Assembly: GCA_016841365.1 (NCBI GenBank)
Contig: JAENZI010000001.1
Coordinates: 248,001-312,000 of the forward strand
Direction of reading: 5' to 3'
DNA: 64,000 nt
Source: Anaerolineaceae bacterium
GTDB taxonomy: Bacteria; Chloroflexota; Anaerolineae; Anaerolineales; Anaerolineaceae
Shown here: piece by piece, positions 1-8,717 of the stretch
Numbering within the stretch: the first letter of the stretch is position 1
How the letters are laid out: the number at the start of each line of letters is the position of its first letter
Program-made: the position numbers and the translations under genes
The notes under the pieces: model-generated
Told to the model about the DNA's origin: nothing
Seen by the model: only the letters and a program-made list of their open reading frames with translations
The model's database searches: none

Positions 1-2
1 CG

Positions 3-554
3 GTGGGCGGCAACCTGGCAAGCCAAACAGCGGTCTGGCAATCCGGAGTCAACTTGAACCTTGATCTGACGGCATCAGGCGGTGTGGTGATCCCCACCGC
101 AACATCCAAGCCAACCGCGACGCGAACCGCCCAGCCTACGAACACAAAAACGTCCTCCGCACCAGCGTCGACATCAACACCTTATCCAACAGTGATCGCT
201 CCTACTGTTACCCAGCAGGTATTTGTGACATTGACACTCACAGCGACCGAGACTTCAACACAGGAGTTGGAGGAACAGCTTTCTGTAACACCCGAGCCTA
301 CGGGTGTGACACAAACAACAACATCTGAGGCGTTGGCATTGACCGAGGAAGCGATTGTGACAGACTCAATGGTTCCTCAAAATGAAAAAGCAGCAGGTGA
401 AGCAAGGGAAAACTCAACGTTGCCTGAAAATGAGGAAGAGCGCCCGAAAGCGACATGGCTGCATTTTTTCCTTCCGACGGGCATCTTGAGTGCGACCGGT
501 CTTGTTATCTGGGCGTTGCAAAAGAAAAAGCAATCTGACCAGGAGCTTTTATGA
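3..554 (+). CDS. C-terminal part of a Thr/Pro-rich cell-surface protein (5' end outside the window)
   Basis: The open frame runs in from the left edge, so the true start is not visible. The visible 183 residues are a low-complexity Thr/Pro/Ser-rich stalk (repeated PTAT, PTNT and TSTP-like segments), then an acidic stretch, and near the C-terminus FLPTG followed by a hydrophobic helix and a KKK tail. This is the layout of a surface protein held by one C-terminal membrane anchor. LPTG resembles a sortase sorting signal but lacks the X of LPXTG, so sorting is uncertain. The stop overlaps the next start as ATGA, so the two genes are translationally coupled. The extracellular domain is missing and its function cannot be named. 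Confidence 0.7.
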   Translation: MGGNLASQTAVWQSGVNLNLDLTASGGVVIPTATSKPTATRTAQPTNTKTSSAPASTSTPYPTVIAPTVTQQVFVTLTLTATETSTQELEEQLSVTPEPTGVTQTTTSEALALTEEAIVTDSMVPQNEKAAGEARENSTLPENEEERPKATWLHFFLPTGILSATGLVIWALQKKKQSDQELL

Positions 555-1267
555 AAAAGCCGGGCAGGTTAAGAGATAAAATGATGATGCGTTTTAGAAA
601 CGTAATGTTGATCCTAACGATTATGACAGGGTTTCTATTGATGAACCCCACCTGGGTTGCTGCAGAAGAGCCGCCTGCCTTGCCAAGCGTTTTTTATGGC
701 ACCGTTCAGGAGAACGGGGAAAATGTTGAAACAGGGACCATCATCAGTGTGAAGATGGATGGTGCCGTCGTCGCCAGCACAACAGTGCAATTAGATGGAG
801 ATGGTAACACTGTTTATTCAATGAATGTTCCTGGAAGTGAAGATATCGAAGGGGATGCCGTTAACTTTTTCATTGGCAGCCTGCAGGCTGATCATGACCC
901 AGCCGCGTGGCGATCGGGAACAATCAATGTTGTTGATGTGAGCATTACTACTGAAACGAATGAAGCACCTGTCGCTGTCGCTGATTCATTTGAGACGATG
1001 AAAAACAAACAACTCCTTTTGCCAGGGAATGAATTGACAGATAATGACACAGACGCTGACGGCGATAGTCTCTCTGTCGTCGCGGTTTTCAACCCACAAC
1101 ATGGGACAGTGCAACTGGCAGGGGGCACAATCACATTCACACCGGCGGCGGGTTTTGTGGGTGTTGCTGGCTTTGATTACAGGGTCAGCGATGGGGCATT
1201 AACCGACACGACGCATGTGACCATTGATGTCGTTGAAAAAGTATTTATCCCGTTATTTTTCAAGTAA
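551..1267 (+). CDS. Secreted protein with a bacterial Ig/cadherin-like domain
   Basis: A 238-residue exported protein. A positively charged start and a hydrophobic stretch form a signal peptide ending near VAAEE (about residue 39). Residues about 140-230 form a Big_9/cadherin-like tandem-repeat module: NEAPVAVADSF opening, NDTDADGDSLSV calcium-binding-like loop, then FTPAAGFVG and DYRVSDG. The protein ends in KVFIPLFFK, a short Y/F-x-P-L motif also found in two other secreted proteins in this window. AGGAG lies six bases before the ATG, which overlaps the upstream stop. A role in surface adhesion or as a structural partner of the upstream stalk protein is inferred from this coupling only. Confidence 0.75.
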   Translation: MKKPGRLRDKMMMRFRNVMLILTIMTGFLLMNPTWVAAEEPPALPSVFYGTVQENGENVETGTIISVKMDGAVVASTTVQLDGDGNTVYSMNVPGSEDIEGDAVNFFIGSLQADHDPAAWRSGTINVVDVSITTETNEAPVAVADSFETMKNKQLLLPGNELTDNDTDADGDSLSVVAVFNPQHGTVQLAGGTITFTPAAGFVGVAGFDYRVSDGALTDTTHVTIDVVEKVFIPLFFK

Positions 1268-1401
1268 AATTTACTGAGTATTATAGAATGACCTGCTGGT
1301 CTTAGATAGTTACTCCACTGCCTAATCTTTGATTGAGCGCGGAAGTTTTGATTAGGTATGTTAAATTCCCTTTTTAGGTTACCTGAAAGAAAGCCTGAGG
1401 C

Positions 1402-2667
1402 ATGACCACACCACATTTTGACTTATTCATTCAATTGCTCAGGTTTGAGTTGCTAGCGGGTGATGAAATCAAGCAATTCGCGCGCTTGAGCAGGGCTGAG
1501 TGGGAGATCTTGATTGGATTCGCTCGGCAGCATGATGTGATGTCTTTATTGTATGCAAGGCTGATGTCGTCCGGTAATCAAGTGGCAGCCCCGCAGGAAG
1601 TTTTGGAGGTACTGCATCAGGCACATCTGCGGAATGCTGCGGCTAACACAATATTATTATCAGAGGCGGGGGAGATTTTAAACACCCTTAACCAAGCGGG
1701 CGTGGATGCAATCGGGCTTAAGGGCTTGTATCTTATTGAACATGAATATGCCAATGTCGGTTTACGGTCGATGTCTGATATGGATATCCTGATCAGGAAG
1801 GTGGATATCCCGGAAGCACTGGAAGTGCTCAACACCCTTGGGTATCAACCATCAACTTATTTTCGGATAAAGGATGACAACAAAGATATCAAGCATGTGC
1901 CGCCATTGATCAAAGATAAAAACCTGTATTTGGAATTGCATTGGACGCTACTTGAGGAAAACGAGCCCTTTGACATTGATATCGAGGGATTATGGGGACG
2001 GGCAATCCCTGCAAAGATTGCCGGCGTTGACACCCTGGCGTTAAGTTTAGAAGACCTGATTTTACACCTGTGTATCCATCTGACTTATCAGCACCATCTA
2101 CAGCTTGGGTTGCGTGGTTTATACGATATTGCGCTGGTCATACAGCATCATGCGGATAAAGTAAATTGGAAAGCATTAGCCGAAAGGGCGGAAGGATGGC
2201 GTGCGGGGCGGGTTGTAGGGCTGACGTTTTATTTGTTCAAGCAATTATTCAATATGGATTTCCCGCAGGCTGAGACAAAATTCATGTCAGACGATCATAT
2301 CCCGGACAACATTAAGCAGCGTGCTTTGCAGCAGCTTTTGGAACGTGATGCGGGGAATATCTTCACCTTGACACCTGACATGGCGGAGTTTTCTTCTACT
2401 AAAGGGTTCTTAGCGAAGCTTAAACTTGCACTGTGCAGGGTCTTTTTACCAAAGAGCAAAATGGCGAGACTGTATCACGTCGATGCATATTCACCCAAGG
2501 TTTATTGTTATTATCCTGTGAGATTGTTTGAGTTGGTCCGCCGTTATTCTAAGACGGTTGTGCGAGTTTTACGCAGGGATGAGCAAATTCAAGCTAATGT
2601 TGAGCAAACCCGGTCAATAATGAGTTTAAAGCATTGGCTTGTAGAGAATGAGGATGGACTTTCTTGA
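1402..2667 (+). CDS. Nucleotidyltransferase-fold protein, NTP_transf_5 family
   Basis: A 421-residue soluble protein. The region around residues 100-135 carries the family signature: GLKGLYL, then RSMSDMDILI, where the two Asp residues would bind metal in a nucleotidyltransferase fold. This matches the NTP_transf_5 (PF14907) family, often found in exopolysaccharide and cell-surface gene clusters. Its substrate is unknown; members have been linked to polysaccharide or peptide modification. It lies upstream of a BY-kinase/Wzz gene, which fits a surface polymer locus. The ribosome binding site is weak (CTGAGG before the ATG). I am confident of the family, not of the reaction. Confidence 0.75.
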   Translation: MTTPHFDLFIQLLRFELLAGDEIKQFARLSRAEWEILIGFARQHDVMSLLYARLMSSGNQVAAPQEVLEVLHQAHLRNAAANTILLSEAGEILNTLNQAGVDAIGLKGLYLIEHEYANVGLRSMSDMDILIRKVDIPEALEVLNTLGYQPSTYFRIKDDNKDIKHVPPLIKDKNLYLELHWTLLEENEPFDIDIEGLWGRAIPAKIAGVDTLALSLEDLILHLCIHLTYQHHLQLGLRGLYDIALVIQHHADKVNWKALAERAEGWRAGRVVGLTFYLFKQLFNMDFPQAETKFMSDDHIPDNIKQRALQQLLERDAGNIFTLTPDMAEFSSTKGFLAKLKLALCRVFLPKSKMARLYHVDAYSPKVYCYYPVRLFELVRRYSKTVVRVLRRDEQIQANVEQTRSIMSLKHWLVENEDGLS

Positions 2668-2734
2668 CCTTCACCTGAATGTGCGTATTGAACAACAATT
2701 GTTAAGGGATTGAACCGAGTCTGCTATTGGCAAT

Positions 2735-2791
2735 GATACCACAAAAACCTGAGTGAGATTAATCTCAATTAAAAGAGCAGGTTGTGGTATC
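2735..2791 (+). promoter_or_regulatory. Long nested hairpin upstream of the BY-kinase gene
   Basis: GATACCAC (2735-2742) pairs with GTGGTATC (2784-2791), and after an AAA bulge AACCTG (2746-2751) pairs with CAGGTT (2778-2783). Inside lies the perfect palindrome TGAGATTAATCTCA (2754-2767). The stem is 14 pairs plus an apical hairpin. No T-tract follows, so it is not a simple intrinsic terminator. It sits about 115 bases before the BY-kinase start and may be a leader RNA element or a processing site. Confidence 0.45.
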
Positions 2792-2905
2792 CTTAAAAGT
2801 TGCAAATAAGGGAAATACACTGAAAAACCGCTCTGTAAGGGAAATTGTTTTGAGCAGATTGCTAACATATGCCCATCGTTTTCGCGGTTTACATGGAGTT
2901 GATTT

Positions 2906-4813
2906 ATGGATATTCGCAGGATCCTGACAATACTTAAGCGATGGTCTTGGTTGCTGATTCTGGGCGCGGTTCTTGGCGGTGTGTTAGGCTATTATTTCAG
3001 TGCCAAGCAAACACCAATGTATCGTACCAGCACCCGTTTTGTCGTTCTGAGACCCGCTTCCACGGGTTATTATGATTATTATGCCTACATAGATTACCAA
3101 CAGTGGATTTCTACCTATGAACAATTGCTGTCTTCTGAAGCTTTGTTGACGCAGGTGTCTGAGGAAGTAGGGTTCCCGGTTTATGCCGGCCAGGCAAATG
3201 CTGAACAGATCGAAGAGACGCAATTTGTGCGCCTGACAGTGACCCATGAGAATCCTGAAAGAGCGGCTTTGGTCGCTAATACGCTGGTCAGTGTGTTGAT
3301 TGAGCAGAATGAGCAACTGCAATCTGTGCGTTATGCAACGTCTGAGCAGAACATGCAACTGCGTGCCGACCAGGCGTTAGAGCAAATGCAGATCTTGCAG
3401 AATCAGATACAAGACCTATCTGTGACGATCTTAGATGATCAGATTGCAGAAGTTCAGACACAAATAGACGATCTGCAAACACAGGTTACCGATCTTGAAT
3501 TTAAATTGTCCGGGATCGATCCTTTGCTGGCGACTGAAGAACAACAATTGCAGCGTTTGCAATACCAGGCAGAGCTTGATCAGATTGAGCCTTTGTTAGC
3601 TTTATATCAAGAAATCTACACGGAACTGGTTGTGATGGGCGAACCGATGCAAAGTGAAACCACTTCATCTACCCAAATCAATCAACTGGAAAGAACGCTT
3701 GATCTTTATGAGCAAATTTATTTTTCAAGCATCAACAGCCTGGAAACTTTGAATTTGACACGTCTGCAGAGTTCACCGAATGTGGTCCAGGTAGAACCGG
3801 CGACTGTTCCCGGCCGGGCATTTTCACCGCGGTCTTTTGAAACGGGTGGTTTATATGCTGCAGCAGGTTTGGTGGCAATGGCAGGTGTGGTGTTCTTTAT
3901 TGAATATCTCGATGATACGATCAAGACGCCAGATGATGTCAAAAACATCCTGGGCCTGCCTGTGGTTGGGTTTGTGGCGGATATGAATAGCGGATCGAAG
4001 AAGAACAAGTATGACGGTAACGGCATTTTTGTGGCGGACCATCCGAGATCTCCGATTTCTGAGGCTTTCCGCTCAATGCGGACCAGCCTGGAATTTTACA
4101 GCGTTGATCAACCCCTTCGGCTGATTTTGGTGACCAGTTCAGGCCCTGAGGAAGGAAAGACCACGATAGCCTCAAATTTGGCCGCAATTTTAGCCAAGGG
4201 GAATAAGCGTGTGTTGTTATTGGATGCTGACCTCAGACGACCGCATGTGCATTCATATCTGAATTTATCCAACAGGGTGGGTCTTTCTGATCTAATCCGG
4301 GGAAGGATTGAGTTTGCTGATGTGCTCCAGACCTATGATGGCCTTGAGAAATTAAGCATTATCACTTCGGGCAGTCTGCCTCCAAATCCGGCTGAGCTGC
4401 TGTCCAGCAACAAAATGATCAGCATTATTGAGGATCTAAAGAAGAAATTTGACATCATCGTGATGGATACCCCGCCAGCAATTGTGACCGACGCGCAGGT
4501 TTTGGCTTCAAAGGCTGATGGCGTGATTTACGTTCTCCAGCCAGGGAAAACCCGCGCTGTTGCAGCGAAAATGCCGCTGGAAGAATTTGATCGGGTTGGC
4601 GCCAATATGATTGGGGTGATCATGAATCGAATTCCCCGCAGCCGCGGTTATTATTATGGCGGATACTCCTACTACGCACCAAGCTATTCCAGCAAGGATA
4701 AGTATTATCGTTTTGGGGATGGCGATGATTTAGATGAGGGGAATGAAGATGTGGATCGAGACACCAAACCATTTAATCAGAACGATTCCTCAACCCCAAA
4801 AACTGACTCATAG
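2906..4813 (+). CDS. Polysaccharide biosynthesis tyrosine autokinase (Wzz domain plus BY-kinase)
   Basis: A 635-residue inner-membrane protein controlling polymerisation and export of exopolysaccharide. Two transmembrane helices (about residues 12-30 and 315-335) flank an extracytoplasmic Wzz/GNVR region with coiled coil rich in Gln and Leu. The cytoplasmic part is a bacterial tyrosine kinase: Walker A GPEEGKTT near residue 413, Walker A' LLLDADLRRP near 436, Walker B IIVMDTPP near 517. The tail holds a tyrosine cluster (RGYYYGGYSYYAPSY) that is the expected autophosphorylation site. Fusion of the Wzz and kinase parts is the proteobacterial Wzc type, not the split CpsC/CpsD form. The matching phosphatase is two genes downstream. 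Confidence 0.92.
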   Translation: MDIRRILTILKRWSWLLILGAVLGGVLGYYFSAKQTPMYRTSTRFVVLRPASTGYYDYYAYIDYQQWISTYEQLLSSEALLTQVSEEVGFPVYAGQANAEQIEETQFVRLTVTHENPERAALVANTLVSVLIEQNEQLQSVRYATSEQNMQLRADQALEQMQILQNQIQDLSVTILDDQIAEVQTQIDDLQTQVTDLEFKLSGIDPLLATEEQQLQRLQYQAELDQIEPLLALYQEIYTELVVMGEPMQSETTSSTQINQLERTLDLYEQIYFSSINSLETLNLTRLQSSPNVVQVEPATVPGRAFSPRSFETGGLYAAAGLVAMAGVVFFIEYLDDTIKTPDDVKNILGLPVVGFVADMNSGSKKNKYDGNGIFVADHPRSPISEAFRSMRTSLEFYSVDQPLRLILVTSSGPEEGKTTIASNLAAILAKGNKRVLLLDADLRRPHVHSYLNLSNRVGLSDLIRGRIEFADVLQTYDGLEKLSIITSGSLPPNPAELLSSNKMISIIEDLKKKFDIIVMDTPPAIVTDAQVLASKADGVIYVLQPGKTRAVAAKMPLEEFDRVGANMIGVIMNRIPRSRGYYYGGYSYYAPSYSSKDKYYRFGDGDDLDEGNEDVDRDTKPFNQNDSSTPKTDS

Positions 4814-4901
4814 TGAGTTTTCATCGAGTTGACTTTGAAAAGGTTGATTGATGTTGTCTGATTTAATCCTGGGAAGCAGGAGATTGTAATTGGAATGATC
4901 T

Positions 4902-5828
4902 ATGCAAGCTGAGCGGGAAAAAACACCTCAATTATCTCCAGAGCAAAGCTGTCCGTTTTTGGGGATGAAGAACGACTCTGCCACTTTTTTGGCTTATCCA
5001 TCCAAGTGGAATACGTGCTACCGGGTTGAGCCAGTTAGCACGCCGGTATTTTCCCATCAGCGTAATTTTTGTTTACAAGCCTCCCATCATGATTGCCCTG
5101 TGTTTAAAGGCGAATTGGGTGAAAGGATGCCAGAAGCGTTGGTGCTTCCGGTTTCAGGAATGGCAAAACGCAAAAGACGAATTTTTGCTGTGATTGTCGG
5201 AAGTGTGCTCATTCTGTTATTAGTGATTGCAATAATTCTGAATGATCGTTTGTTCACCGGCGCGGCAAATTTGGTTGAAACACCGCTTTCAGAAGAATTA
5301 ACCCAATCAATAGCGATGGCAAATCAAGCGACATCAACCCCAGTAAAAATTTTTTCCACTACAATAACTGCTACTGATGGATTAATCAGTCAGACAGCAA
5401 CACTGACGGCACCATCAGAGACGTCTTTACCGACCATCAGCCCAACATCTGTACCCCTGGCTTTAGAAACGCCGATCGGAGACGAAATTCAATTTATAAT
5501 TCACCGGGTCGTGGAAGGTGAATCATTAGTGTTGTACGCCAATTGGTTTGAGACCAGTTCGGATGCGATCAGGGCAGTCAATTATGAGCTTTCAATTCCG
5601 TTGTGGGCAGGCACCCTGATTGTGATCCCGATTGATCAGAGCGATGTAACAGGCTTACCGGCATTTGAGGTTTACGAAGTATTGGGTGGCGATATTGTTC
5701 CGAGTGATCTTGCCGAGCAATTATCGATGGATTTAGAGGCGTTTTGCCGCTATAATAACATTGAGCCCGATCATGCGCTTCATGATGGGGAGTGGGTCCT
5801 GATCCCAAGAGAACGTATTGAGCCCTGA
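4902..5828 (+). CDS. Membrane-anchored LysM protein with an N-terminal four-cysteine segment
   Basis: A 308-residue protein. Residues 17-68 contain Cys17, Cys39, Cys57 and Cys65 in the pattern CPFLG, YPS..N.C, HQ..FCL, H..CPVF, which looks like a small metal-binding or Fe-S-type fold. A single transmembrane helix follows at about 90-115 after a KRKRR stop-transfer stretch, then a Thr/Ser-rich linker. The C-terminal half has one LysM-like module (FIIHRVVEGESL to IVIPI) and a second, diverged one (FEVYEVLGG to VLIPR), which would bind glycan outside the cell. The Cys segment would be cytoplasmic. It lies between the BY-kinase and its phosphatase, suggesting a cell-envelope role. Confidence 0.75.
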   Translation: MQAEREKTPQLSPEQSCPFLGMKNDSATFLAYPSKWNTCYRVEPVSTPVFSHQRNFCLQASHHDCPVFKGELGERMPEALVLPVSGMAKRKRRIFAVIVGSVLILLLVIAIILNDRLFTGAANLVETPLSEELTQSIAMANQATSTPVKIFSTTITATDGLISQTATLTAPSETSLPTISPTSVPLALETPIGDEIQFIIHRVVEGESLVLYANWFETSSDAIRAVNYELSIPLWAGTLIVIPIDQSDVTGLPAFEVYEVLGGDIVPSDLAEQLSMDLEAFCRYNNIEPDHALHDGEWVLIPRERIEP

Positions 5829-5851
5829 TAGAGTTTTGGATTATTGTTTTT

Positions 5852-6343
5852 ATGCTTTCAATTTTATTTGTGTGCACGGCTAACCGATTTCGTTCCCCAA
5901 TTGCATCCATTTATTTTGCCCGTGAAGTCGTAAGGCGCGGCGATGATGACAAGATCAGGGTGTCGAGCGCCGGCACCTGGGCTATGCCGGGTCAGCCTGT
6001 TATGCCTGACGCGCTTGATATTGCTAAAACTTATGGTCTGAACCTAAGTCTGCATAAATCGCGTCCAATCTCTGAAAAAATCTTACATTCAGCAAATTTG
6101 GTCTTAGTGATGACTTCGGGCCACAAAGAAGCGATTGAGCATGAGTTCCCTGAAGTTTCTGACAGGGTTCATTTGTTTTCAGTAGTTGCAGATGATACAA
6201 ATTTTGACATCCCTGACCCGTATGCTGGCGCAGACGTTCCGGTTGAAACAGTGATAAAAGAAATTTTTGGGTTGATCGACCGGGGGTATGAAAATATTGT
6301 TGATTTAACGTCAGAATTGAAGAAGGCGCAATCAAAAAACTAA
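5852..6343 (+). CDS. Low-molecular-weight protein tyrosine phosphatase
   Basis: A 163-residue cytoplasmic phosphatase. The P-loop CTANRFRS near the N-terminus gives the CX5R catalytic motif (nucleophile Cys plus Arg), and DIPDPYAG near residue 117 carries the general-acid Asp. Length and motif spacing match the Wzb/Etp/YwlE family. Placed 23 bases after the LysM gene and one gene after the BY-kinase, it is the likely enzyme that removes phosphate from the kinase tyrosine tail. The P-loop replaces the more usual GNxCRS with ANRFRS, but the catalytic residues are kept. Confidence 0.88.
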   Translation: MLSILFVCTANRFRSPIASIYFAREVVRRGDDDKIRVSSAGTWAMPGQPVMPDALDIAKTYGLNLSLHKSRPISEKILHSANLVLVMTSGHKEAIEHEFPEVSDRVHLFSVVADDTNFDIPDPYAGADVPVETVIKEIFGLIDRGYENIVDLTSELKKAQSKN

Positions 6344-6391
6344 TTTTTTCGCCATCTACAATAGCCGGGCGAACAACGATTAGTATCCATC

Positions 6392-6435
6392 AAAAAAATC
6401 ACCCCGGGAAATCCTTCCAGGGGTTTGTGATTTTT
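6392..6435. terminator. Bidirectional terminator-like hairpin between convergent genes
   Basis: ATCACCCC (6399-6406) pairs with GGGG and GTGAT, separated by TTT (end about 6431), with A-runs before and T-runs after. It lies between the phosphatase gene and the convergent aminotransferase gene and could end transcription on both strands. Confidence 0.55.
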
Positions 6436-6463
6436 AATCCAGATGATCTTTTAAAATACTGGC

Positions 6464-7594
6464 TTACGACAGGATTTTCTTAACGGTATTAACCACATAT
6501 TGTAGATTTTCATCACCCATTGTTGGGTAAAGGGGCAATGTAACTTCTCTCTTTGCAACTTCTTCAGTGAGGGGTAAGCTTTGCTGTCCGTATCTTTTCA
6601 CATAGTATGTGAATGTGTGGACTGGACGGTAATGGATGCTGGATTGAATGCCTGCGTCGCGCAATTGGGTCATAAATGCATGGCGGTTCACACCAGGGGG
6701 TAATAACACAGGGAAGATGTGATGGGAAGGTACACCCTGACCGGATTTACTGAAGGGCAACGTAAGGTTGAGATTTTGCAGCGCGTGCCAATAGGTGTGG
6801 GTCAGCCTGGCACGTTCAGCATTATTTTGCGGTAATTTCTGAAGCTGTTCCAATCCAAGTGCAGAGCGGATTTCATCAATGCGGTAGTTGTATCCGAGAT
6901 CAACTACATCATACGAGAAGGCATGCCCCTGATGGCGGTCATAAGTCAGAGAGGTCATCCCATGGGAGCGCAGCAGTTTGAATTTCTCAGCCAAATCTTC
7001 CCGTTGGCAGGCGATCATCCCGCCTTCACCGGTAGCAAGATTTTTGTTCGAAAAGAAACTGAAACAGCCGACATCGCCCCAGGTGCCCAAAGGCTTACCG
7101 TCAAAAATAGCACCAGGCGCATGGGCAGCATCTTCAATCACAGGCAAGTTATGTTCTGCTGCCAGGGACATGATCTCGTGCATGCGGCAGGGAAAGCCGG
7201 CATAGTGCATGACGATAATGGCTTTCGTTTTGGGTGTGATCTGCTGTGCGATCGATTGGGGATCGATTGTCAGATCCTCCGGGCTGATGATCTCTGCAAA
7301 TCGGACATCTGCACCGCAATAGAGCACAGCATTGGCAGTCGCCACAAAAGTGAGTGAGGGCACGATCACCTCGTCCCCGGGGCCGATGCCCAATGCCAGG
7401 CATGCCAGGTGAAGGGCTTGCGTGGCATTCGATACGGCGAAAGCGAATTTGCTGGATGCCATCTTGGCGAATTCATTTTCGAAATGTCTTGTGACCTCAC
7501 CCATGGTCAGCCACTTTGAGGAAAGCACAGCTTGGATCGCGTGGGTTTCTTCTTCACCAAAATCAAGATCTGCGAGGGGCACACGCCATTCCAT
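6464..7594 (-). CDS. DegT/DnrJ/EryC1/StrS family PLP-dependent sugar aminotransferase
   Basis: A 376-residue fold-type I aminotransferase of the family that aminates nucleotide-linked keto sugars. Visible marks are the FVATANAVLYCGA segment, EDAAHAPGA, and SFFSNKNLATGEGG, whose Lys would form the Schiff base with PLP. The C-terminal part ends in the usual small domain (IHYRPVHTF, LPLYP). The start is placed at the ATG after GGAGGTGTTA rather than at an in-frame GTG six bases upstream. It converges on the exopolysaccharide genes and probably makes an amino sugar for the same surface polymer; the substrate is not determined. Confidence 0.88.
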   Translation of the reverse strand: MEWRVPLADLDFGEEETHAIQAVLSSKWLTMGEVTRHFENEFAKMASSKFAFAVSNATQALHLACLALGIGPGDEVIVPSLTFVATANAVLYCGADVRFAEIISPEDLTIDPQSIAQQITPKTKAIIVMHYAGFPCRMHEIMSLAAEHNLPVIEDAAHAPGAIFDGKPLGTWGDVGCFSFFSNKNLATGEGGMIACQREDLAEKFKLLRSHGMTSLTYDRHQGHAFSYDVVDLGYNYRIDEIRSALGLEQLQKLPQNNAERARLTHTYWHALQNLNLTLPFSKSGQGVPSHHIFPVLLPPGVNRHAFMTQLRDAGIQSSIHYRPVHTFTYYVKRYGQQSLPLTEEVAKREVTLPLYPTMGDENLQYVVNTVKKILS

Positions 7595-7653
7595 TAACAC
7601 CTCCAGGTATTATGCGGGGTTATTGCAAAGTTGGATCTCACCCTGTAATTATA

Positions 7654-7684
7654 ATGCCCTTGCCGGTCAGATTGGCAAGGGCAT
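7654..7684 (-). terminator. Hairpin after the DUF1295 gene
   Basis: ATGCCCTTGCC (7654-7664) and GGCAAGGGCAT (7674-7684) form a perfect 11-pair stem with a nine-base loop, 15 bases after the stop of the minus-strand DUF1295 gene. The following bases on that strand are AT-rich but not a clean T-run, so termination may be partial and allow read-through into the aminotransferase gene. Confidence 0.5.
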
Positions 7685-7698
7685 TTGTACTTAAGGGA

Positions 7699-8577
7699 TT
7701 AATTCTTTGAGGGCGGACGGGGGATCAGGACCGGGGTGTTCTTTTTGTAGGTTTGGTAATTATCCTGGTCACCCCAGCGTTTGTCTGCCTTTTTCTCCAG
7801 CATCGGAACCCCGCTGATGACTGTTAACTGGATGATGACCCAAATTGGGGAGATCAGCGTTAACAAGGCCCAGCCTTTTAACACCGGGAGGGCAACGATT
7901 GCCACACCCAGCCAGATGACGATTTCACCAAAATAATTCGGATGGCGAGACCAAGCCCAAAGACCGGATTGAATGAATTTCCCTTCGTTTTCAGGGTTTG
8001 CCTTGAAGGCGCTTTTTTGCGTGTCGGATACCAATTCAAATAGGTAGCCAAATGCCCAAACCACAAAACCGATCAAAGCTAACCAGCCCAAGTCTTTGCG
8101 GACATTTGAGGTTATCGCAGCAAATGCGGCGGCAGCAGTAAAAGTGACCCACAGACCTTGAAGCGTCCAGGTGAGCAGGAAACGTGTAAAGGAAACTTTT
8201 ATTTCGTCAAACCGATCGTCTTTGCCCTGTTGCTGTACACGGAGAAACAGGAAAGTGCCCAGCCGGGTCGCCCAAATCACCACCATCACCAGCAGTAGGA
8301 TTGCCCGATCGTCAATTTTGGGGATAGCAAGCACAGCAAATGTCGTCAGTGAGAGATAAGTCAGACTGCCTGTCAGGTCGTAGAATTTCTCGCTTTTTTG
8401 GACATAGGCAAATACGAAAACAATCCATTGGATGAGAAATGCGCCGCCCACAAGGATCCAAAACAGGGGCACATTCCCCAATTTTGCGCCATTATACCCT
8501 CCCGCAAGGGCAACACCAATGGCGAGTGCGGTTGCCAAAATGATGCCGATGACACTTTTTATGTCTGATTTATTCAT
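7699..8577 (-). CDS. DUF1295 family membrane protein (steroid 5-alpha-reductase/ICMT fold)
   Basis: A 292-residue integral membrane protein with about seven hydrophobic helices. The diagnostic motif SRHPNYFGE near residue 208 is that of the DUF1295 and isoprenylcysteine methyltransferase/steroid reductase superfamily, where His and Glu take part in cofactor binding. The physiological substrate of bacterial DUF1295 members is generally unknown. The start is set at the ATG preceded by GGAG with a six-base spacer; an upstream in-frame TTG is less likely. Confidence 0.82.
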   Translation of the reverse strand: MNKSDIKSVIGIILATALAIGVALAGGYNGAKLGNVPLFWILVGGAFLIQWIVFVFAYVQKSEKFYDLTGSLTYLSLTTFAVLAIPKIDDRAILLLVMVVIWATRLGTFLFLRVQQQGKDDRFDEIKVSFTRFLLTWTLQGLWVTFTAAAAFAAITSNVRKDLGWLALIGFVVWAFGYLFELVSDTQKSAFKANPENEGKFIQSGLWAWSRHPNYFGEIVIWLGVAIVALPVLKGWALLTLISPIWVIIQLTVISGVPMLEKKADKRWGDQDNYQTYKKNTPVLIPRPPSKN

Positions 8578-8600
8578 TTCAATCTCCAATTCCTGTTCGA

Positions 8601-8618
8601 TTTGATAGTTTTATCAAA
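8601..8618. promoter_or_regulatory. Perfect palindrome upstream of the DUF1295 gene
   Basis: TTTGATA-GTTT-TATCAAA is a perfect 7-4-7 inverted repeat about 23 bases upstream of the DUF1295 start. It could be a regulator-binding site or an mRNA hairpin near the ribosome binding site. No regulator can be assigned. Confidence 0.3.
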
Positions 8619-8717
8619 ATTCTGATATCTTCCCAATCATAACTTGTGCTAATGGTTTAGATGGGTATTTGTCATGGCTTTAAGCTTATGATATCTAAAA
8701 ATGTTTAAATCATTTTC

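Noticed and set aside
481-500. A sortase LPXTG signal in the first protein
   Set aside because: The sequence is FLPTG, missing the X position. The hydrophobic helix and KKK tail explain membrane anchoring without sortase.
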